DNA of 8,837 bases from JAVVRI01 sp036654795 (GTDB lineage: Bacteria; Bacteroidota; Bacteroidia; Bacteroidales; Tannerellaceae). How positions within the stretch are numbered: the first letter of the stretch is position 1; each line of letters opens with the position of its first letter. Of this stretch, positions 4,759-8,837 are shown piece after piece. Below the pieces are notes generated by a model. The model ran no database searches. It had not been told where the DNA came from and worked only from the letters and a program-made list of their open reading frames with translations. Location of the stretch: assembly GCA_036654795.1 (NCBI GenBank), contig JAVVRI010000120.1:1-8837 (forward strand), given 5' to 3'. The translations under genes and the position numbers were made by a program.

Positions 4759-7700
4759 TTACCCATTAATTTTAAAGTCAATGTTCTCGTTTAGCTGAAG
4801 AAAATCGACCAATTCGCGCGTTACGGTAAGCCGTATATTTTGTGAGAAGAGACCCAGTGATATGTTATGCTCGCCATCCACCACTTTAAAATATAACAGA
4901 CTGTGCCCCGGATTGTTTTTGATCAGAACAGAAAGTTCGTTAATGGTTGGCTCGTCCAGATCATGTATCGGCAGGGAGATGGTAAGCTTCTCTATTAGCT
5001 TGTCTTTTTCATCTTGCAAGAGGCGGATACTTCCTATTTTGAAGTCCAGTTCGTCTTCTTTCCAACGACGGGGCTGTACGGTGGCGTTGATGAGTAGGTA
5101 CATTCCGATGCGGCAATACTTGCTGTATTCTATGTAGTCGTTTCCGAAGAGGGCAATCTCTCCGTTGCCGGTGAAGTCTTCAATCTTGACGATGCCGTAG
5201 GGTTTACCCATTTTGGTCATACCTTCGCGGAAGGCAGTTACGATGCCTCCAAGTAGCAGTTCGCGCCCTTTGAGGGAGTCGCGGTCGGAAAGTTCGGCCA
5301 TGCCGGTGTTGCATACGTAGGTCAGGATTGTGCGATATTCATCCAACGGGTGTGCGGAGAGGTAGATTCCTACTAGTTCTTTCTCCTTGTTGAGGCGCTC
5401 CAAGTCGCCCCAACGTTCGCAGTATGGGATTTCCGGCGTAGCGATGGCCACGAAGTTGTCATCTCCGAAGAGCGAATTGGCGGAGGAACTTTTGTCTAGT
5501 TGGAACTTGTTGCCGTAACGAACCAAGGCGTCGAGGAAAGTTTCGCCTTTGCCTGTCTCTGCAAAGAACTGTTCGCGCTGGATGTCGAAGGCGTCGAAAG
5601 CGCCGGCCAGTGCCAGCGACTCCATGTTCTTTTTGTTGCAGGCCGTTAGGTTGACGCGCTCCACGAAGTTGAAGAGGCTCTTGAACGGGCCTTTCTTGCG
5701 TTCGTCTATGATGTTTACCACGGCAGATTCGCCCACACCTTTTACGGCGCCCAGTCCGAAGCGGATGTTTCCTTTGCTGTTTACGCTAAACTTTAGGATC
5801 GATTCGTTTACGTCCGGTCCCAGTACCTGAATGCTCATAGCCTTACATTCGTCCATAAACTTGGTGATGTCCGTGATGTTCGACAGGTTTCGGCTCAGCA
5901 CGGCAGCCATGTATTCAGACGGGTAGTTGGCTTTTAGATAGGCCGTCTGGTAAGCGATCCAGGAATAGCAGGTGGCATGGCTCTTGTTAAATGCGTAGGA
6001 GGCAAACTTCTCCCAGTCTGCCCATATTTTGTTGAGTGTGGCCTCTTGATGTCCGTTGGCTTTACCGCCGGCAATGAATTTTTCTTTGAGGGCGTTCATC
6101 TTGTCGATCAGTTTCTTTCCCATTGCTTTCCGCAAGGCGTCACTCTCGCCACGAGTGAAGTTGGCCAGCAGGCGGGAGAGGAGCATGACCTGTTCTTGAT
6201 AGACGGTAATGCCATACGTATCCTTCAGATAACGCTCCATGATGGGGATGTCGTACGCAATATCTTCCCGTCCGTGTTTACGGGCGATGAAGGAGGGGAT
6301 ATAGTCCATTGGCCCCGGTCTATAGAGTGCGTTCATGGCAATTAGGTCTTCAAACTTGGAGGGTTGCAGCTCCTTGAGGTACTTTTGCATGCCGGCAGAC
6401 TCGAACTGGAACGTGCCGGTGGTGCGGCCGGTGCAGTAGAGGTCGAACGTCTTCTGGTCTTCTAGGTTGATGGTGTCTACATCCAGCGTCTTGCCGGTGC
6501 TAATGCGAATGTTTTCGATGGCTTCTTTGATGATGGAGAGGGTCTTTAATCCCAAAAAGTCCATCTTTATTAGTCCGGTATCCTCAATAACGGAACCTTC
6601 ATACTGGGTGACGAGCATCTCTTCCCCCGTGTCTTTGTCCTTGGCGGTACTTACGGGCACTACGTCGGAGATGGGGTATTTGCCGATGATGACGCCGCAG
6701 GCATGCACACCGGTGTTTCTCACATTGCCTTCCAGCATTTGGGCATATTTCAGCGTGTCTCGCAGAAGTGGATCGCTACTGTTTGCCGCCTCCTTCAGTT
6801 CGGGTACGTAGGCAATGGCTGCTTTGATGCTTAGTTTCTTTACGTCCGGAATCTTGTCCGGCACGAGCTTAGCCAACCTGTTCGATTCGCTCAGCGGGAG
6901 TTTCTGCACGCGGGCTACGTCCTTGATGGCCGATTTGGTAGCCATTGTTCCGTAGGTGATGATATGCGCCACTTTGTCTTTTCCATACTTGTCCGTTACC
7001 CAACGGAGCACTTCTCCACGGCCATCATCATCGAAGTCTACGTCGATATCAGGCATGGAGATACGGTCAGGATTCAGAAAACGTTCGAACAGCAGGTCGT
7101 ACTTGATGGGGTCGATGTCCGTAATGCCAAGACAATAGGCCACAGCCGATCCGGCAGCCGATCCACGTCCCGGCCCGACGGCTACCCCCATTCCGCGTGC
7201 GGCTGAGATAAAGTCTTGTACGATCAGGAAGTATCCCGGAAACCCCATGTTCTTTATCACGCCCAACTCGAAGTCTATCCGTTCGCGCACTTCGTCCGTC
7301 AGCCCCTCTTTATATTTCTTTTCCGCCCCAACGTAGGTCAGGTGGCGAAGGTAGTCGTCGTCGTTTGCAAACTCGGAGGGGATTGGAAAGTCGGGCATAA
7401 AAGCTTTGTGGTCGATGGTGTAATATTCCACCTTTTCCGCAATCTCCAGTGTGTTGCTCAGTGCTTCGGGTATGTCGGCAAAGATGTGATTCATCTCAGC
7501 CGTCGTCTTCATCCACTCCTGTTTGCTGTAACGCATGCGGTCGGGGTCGTCCAAGTCTTTGCCGGTGCTGAGGCAGATCAGTCGGTCGTGCGCCTCGGCA
7601 TCTTCTTCGTTTACGAAGTGGACGTCGTTGCTGGCAATCAGCTTGATGTTATGTTTGTGTGCCAATTCAATCAGCACCTTGTTAACCTCTTGTTGTTTGG

Positions 7701-8403
7701 CGAAGGTGGTCGTGTCGGCGTTGAAACTGTGCGTTTCGTGACGTTGCATTTCCAAGTAATAGTCCTCTCCAAAGAGGTTCTTGAACCAAAGGACGGACTC
7801 CTCCGCCTTTTCGGGTTGCCCTTTCATGATATATTGCGGTATCTCGCCCCCTAGGCAGGCTGAGCAGACGATCAAGTCCTCGTGATACTTCTCCAACAAC
7901 TCCTTGTCGATGCGCGGACGCCCGTAAAAGCCGTCTGTCCAGGAGAGTGAAACCATCTTAATCAGGTTCTTATATCCGTTCAAGTTTTTGGCTAGCACGA
8001 TCAGGTGCCAGCCGCTCAGGTTCTCTTTGCCACTTTTCAGGGTGCGTCCGTTGCGAGCGCAGTAACACTCGCAACCAAGTATTGGTTTGAAGAGGGAGTC
8101 CTTACCTTCCTTTATCTTGTCGCTTAGCTTTTGCATGCGCGTCATCTCTTCTTCGGAGGGATTCGGCTTGTCGTTCAGTTCGTTCAACTCCTTCTCGCAA
8201 TCCTTTATTGTGCCGATGTATTTGCTGTTCTTTTTGCTCGTCTTATTGAAAAACTCCTTAATGCCGAACATGTTGCCATGGTCGGTCACGGCAAGAGCTT
8301 TCATGTTGTCTTTCTGTGCCTTTTCAATCAGCGCATCGATGGATGCCTGCCCGTCCAGCAGCGAGTATTGCGTATGGACATGCAGGTGTACAAATGGTTC
8401 CAT
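4759..8403 (-). CDS. dnaE: DNA polymerase III subunit alpha
   Basis: This is the catalytic subunit of the replicative polymerase, 1214 residues against 1160 in E. coli. Domains in order: a PHP domain (about 1-300) with HLHVH (6-10), TDHGN (40-44), GCECY (110-114), SACLGG and NDVH (258-261); palm and thumb with GPGRGSAAGS (409-418); and the catalytic aspartates Asp451 and Asp453 in PDIDVDF and Asp614 in MDFLGL. The fingers region follows (RPGPMDYIPSF, YGITVYQEQVM, FNKSHATCYSW), then a helix-hairpin-helix around 882-896. A likely beta-clamp contact, SANSLF (973-978), lies where E. coli has QADMF. An OB fold spans about 1047-1125, and a short C-terminal domain would contact tau. A charged insertion (about 55-105) sits within the PHP domain. 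The reading frame is intact. The start is fixed by the conserved first residues (FVHLHVHTQYSLLDG). It is a DnaE-type, not PolC-type, enzyme. Confidence 0.97.
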   Translation of the reverse strand: MEPFVHLHVHTQYSLLDGQASIDALIEKAQKDNMKALAVTDHGNMFGIKEFFNKTSKKNSKYIGTIKDCEKELNELNDKPNPSEEEMTRMQKLSDKIKEGKDSLFKPILGCECYCARNGRTLKSGKENLSGWHLIVLAKNLNGYKNLIKMVSLSWTDGFYGRPRIDKELLEKYHEDLIVCSACLGGEIPQYIMKGQPEKAEESVLWFKNLFGEDYYLEMQRHETHSFNADTTTFAKQQEVNKVLIELAHKHNIKLIASNDVHFVNEEDAEAHDRLICLSTGKDLDDPDRMRYSKQEWMKTTAEMNHIFADIPEALSNTLEIAEKVEYYTIDHKAFMPDFPIPSEFANDDDYLRHLTYVGAEKKYKEGLTDEVRERIDFELGVIKNMGFPGYFLIVQDFISAARGMGVAVGPGRGSAAGSAVAYCLGITDIDPIKYDLLFERFLNPDRISMPDIDVDFDDDGRGEVLRWVTDKYGKDKVAHIITYGTMATKSAIKDVARVQKLPLSESNRLAKLVPDKIPDVKKLSIKAAIAYVPELKEAANSSDPLLRDTLKYAQMLEGNVRNTGVHACGVIIGKYPISDVVPVSTAKDKDTGEEMLVTQYEGSVIEDTGLIKMDFLGLKTLSIIKEAIENIRISTGKTLDVDTINLEDQKTFDLYCTGRTTGTFQFESAGMQKYLKELQPSKFEDLIAMNALYRPGPMDYIPSFIARKHGREDIAYDIPIMERYLKDTYGITVYQEQVMLLSRLLANFTRGESDALRKAMGKKLIDKMNALKEKFIAGGKANGHQEATLNKIWADWEKFASYAFNKSHATCYSWIAYQTAYLKANYPSEYMAAVLSRNLSNITDITKFMDECKAMSIQVLGPDVNESILKFSVNSKGNIRFGLGAVKGVGESAVVNIIDERKKGPFKSLFNFVERVNLTACNKKNMESLALAGAFDAFDIQREQFFAETGKGETFLDALVRYGNKFQLDKSSSANSLFGDDNFVAIATPEIPYCERWGDLERLNKEKELVGIYLSAHPLDEYRTILTYVCNTGMAELSDRDSLKGRELLLGGIVTAFREGMTKMGKPYGIVKIEDFTGNGEIALFGNDYIEYSKYCRIGMYLLINATVQPRRWKEDELDFKIGSIRLLQDEKDKLIEKLTISLPIHDLDEPTINELSVLIKNNPGHSLLYFKVVDGEHNISLGLFSQNIRLTVTRELVDFLQLNENIDFKING

Positions 8404-8616
8404 ATATTTATAGGTGTTCTCTTGTTATTTCGAATGTTGCAAATGTACAAAATTATCTGTATTATCCACTTGCCCAGATAAAGAATATCCGCGTTCACTC
8501 CGAGAACCTTCTGGTTTAAAGCATTCTTTTTGTTAGAAGTCTCTCTTTGCGAACTACAGAAAGTTCCTCTATGTGTAAATTGTAAATATACGTCAAAACA
8601 TATGCGCTACCGCTTC
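8404..8616. other. AT-rich intergenic spacer between the nuclease-like gene and dnaE
   Basis: These 213 bp contain the dnaE -7 element near the left end. I see no open reading frame with a credible start, no tRNA, and no strong hairpin with a T run to end the upstream gene. A weak palindrome, AACCTTCTGGTT, is too short to call a terminator. Confidence 0.5.
8440..8447 (-). promoter_or_regulatory. Bacteroides -7 promoter element for dnaE
   Basis: On the - strand TACATTTG matches TAnnTTTG and ends 36 nt before the dnaE ATG, the same distance as for trpS and trxA in this window. No TTTG -33 box is seen at the usual spacing, so this is a partial match. Confidence 0.45.
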
Positions 8617-8837
8617 TTACCCAATCAGCCAATGCCCCAAGTTGCGAGTGGACTTGTCGAAGTCCACGCCTACCTTCACTAGTTGGCGATGGTCAGCCGT
8701 GTAGGGAATCAAGTAGCCTTTGTCATCAATTTGCGCCAACGCCTCTTCTGCAGTGCCGTTGAGTTTGAACTCGAAGACGTAGATGTAGTCGTTGTTCTTT
8801 ACCACCATATCCGCCCGTCCGTGGCTGCTACGCACCT
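8617..8837 (-). CDS. PD-(D/E)XK nuclease-domain protein (DUF1703/AAA-ATPase-like family), 3' end only
   Basis: Only the last 73 codons or so are in the window; the gene runs off the right edge. The GTG at 8835 is simply an internal valine codon, not a start. The visible part is the end of a PD-(D/E)XK nuclease fold: an Asp in HGRADMVV (the D of the motif), then YVFEFKLN carrying the E-x-K pair, then ALAQIDDKGY, the Gln/Tyr helix typical of this subgroup, and a closing strand pair (LVKVGVDFD). This matches the C-terminus of the large Bacteroides family of about 500-residue proteins with an N-terminal AAA-ATPase domain and a C-terminal DUF1703-type nuclease domain. Members occur in many copies per genome; their role is unknown, with a link to mobile elements or defence often suggested. 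The N-terminal ATPase part cannot be confirmed here. Confidence 0.75.
   Translation of the reverse strand, partial: VRSSHGRADMVVKNNDYIYVFEFKLNGTAEEALAQIDDKGYLIPYTADHRQLVKVGVDFDKSTRNLGHWLIG

Noticed and set aside
4365..4769. Open frame of 134 codons on the + strand opposite trxA
   Set aside because: It is antisense to the intact thioredoxin gene and crosses the trxA promoter; the product is low-complexity with no family features.
7216..7854. Open frame of 212 codons on the + strand within dnaE
   Set aside because: It is the antisense of a well-conserved part of the polymerase. The valine-rich product reflects reversed codons and has no supporting start or promoter.
8500..8520. Small palindrome AACCTTCTGGTT as a terminator for the nuclease-like gene
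   Set aside because: The stem is only four base pairs with no T run in the right direction, too weak to support a terminator.

Overview
The window looks like chromosomal DNA of a Bacteroides-type organism (phylum Bacteroidota). The evidence is the protein sequences themselves (DnaE, TrpS, MnmD, a DUF1703-type nuclease), the near absence of Shine-Dalgarno sequences, A-rich leaders, and several upstream matches to the Bacteroides -7 promoter element TAnnTTTG. No tRNA, rRNA, CRISPR array, insertion sequence or phage gene is visible. Base composition and gene style are even across the window.

Left part (1-2359, + strand): a tight four-gene envelope operon. It encodes a CsgG-family secreted protein, a small lipoprotein not assigned to a family, a DUF4810-type lipoprotein and a GNA1162/DUF799-type lipoprotein. 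All three junctions are the same 4-nt ATGA stop/start overlap, so the four products are probably made together and act as one periplasmic or outer-membrane assembly. Its function is unknown, which makes it the most interesting part of the window. It ends at an unusual three-arm terminator (2395-2464) shared with the convergent trpS.

Middle part (2486-4684): trpS (- strand) diverges from mnmD (+ strand) across 162 bp that carry a -7 element for each gene. mnmD is a stand-alone methyltransferase for the wobble uridine of tRNA, so two tRNA-related genes share one control region. mnmD converges on trxA (- strand) across a second hairpin usable from both sides.

Right part (4685-8837, - strand): dnaE, the replicative DNA polymerase III alpha subunit, lies upstream of trxA in the same direction. 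trxA appears to have its own promoter in the 74-bp gap. The alpha subunit keeps all nine expected PHP-domain metal ligands and has a charged insertion within that domain. A 213-bp AT-rich spacer separates dnaE from the 3' end of a PD-(D/E)XK nuclease-like gene that runs off the right edge.

Most of the window is housekeeping. The part that could be an undescribed system is the CsgG/lipoprotein/DUF4810/GNA1162 operon.
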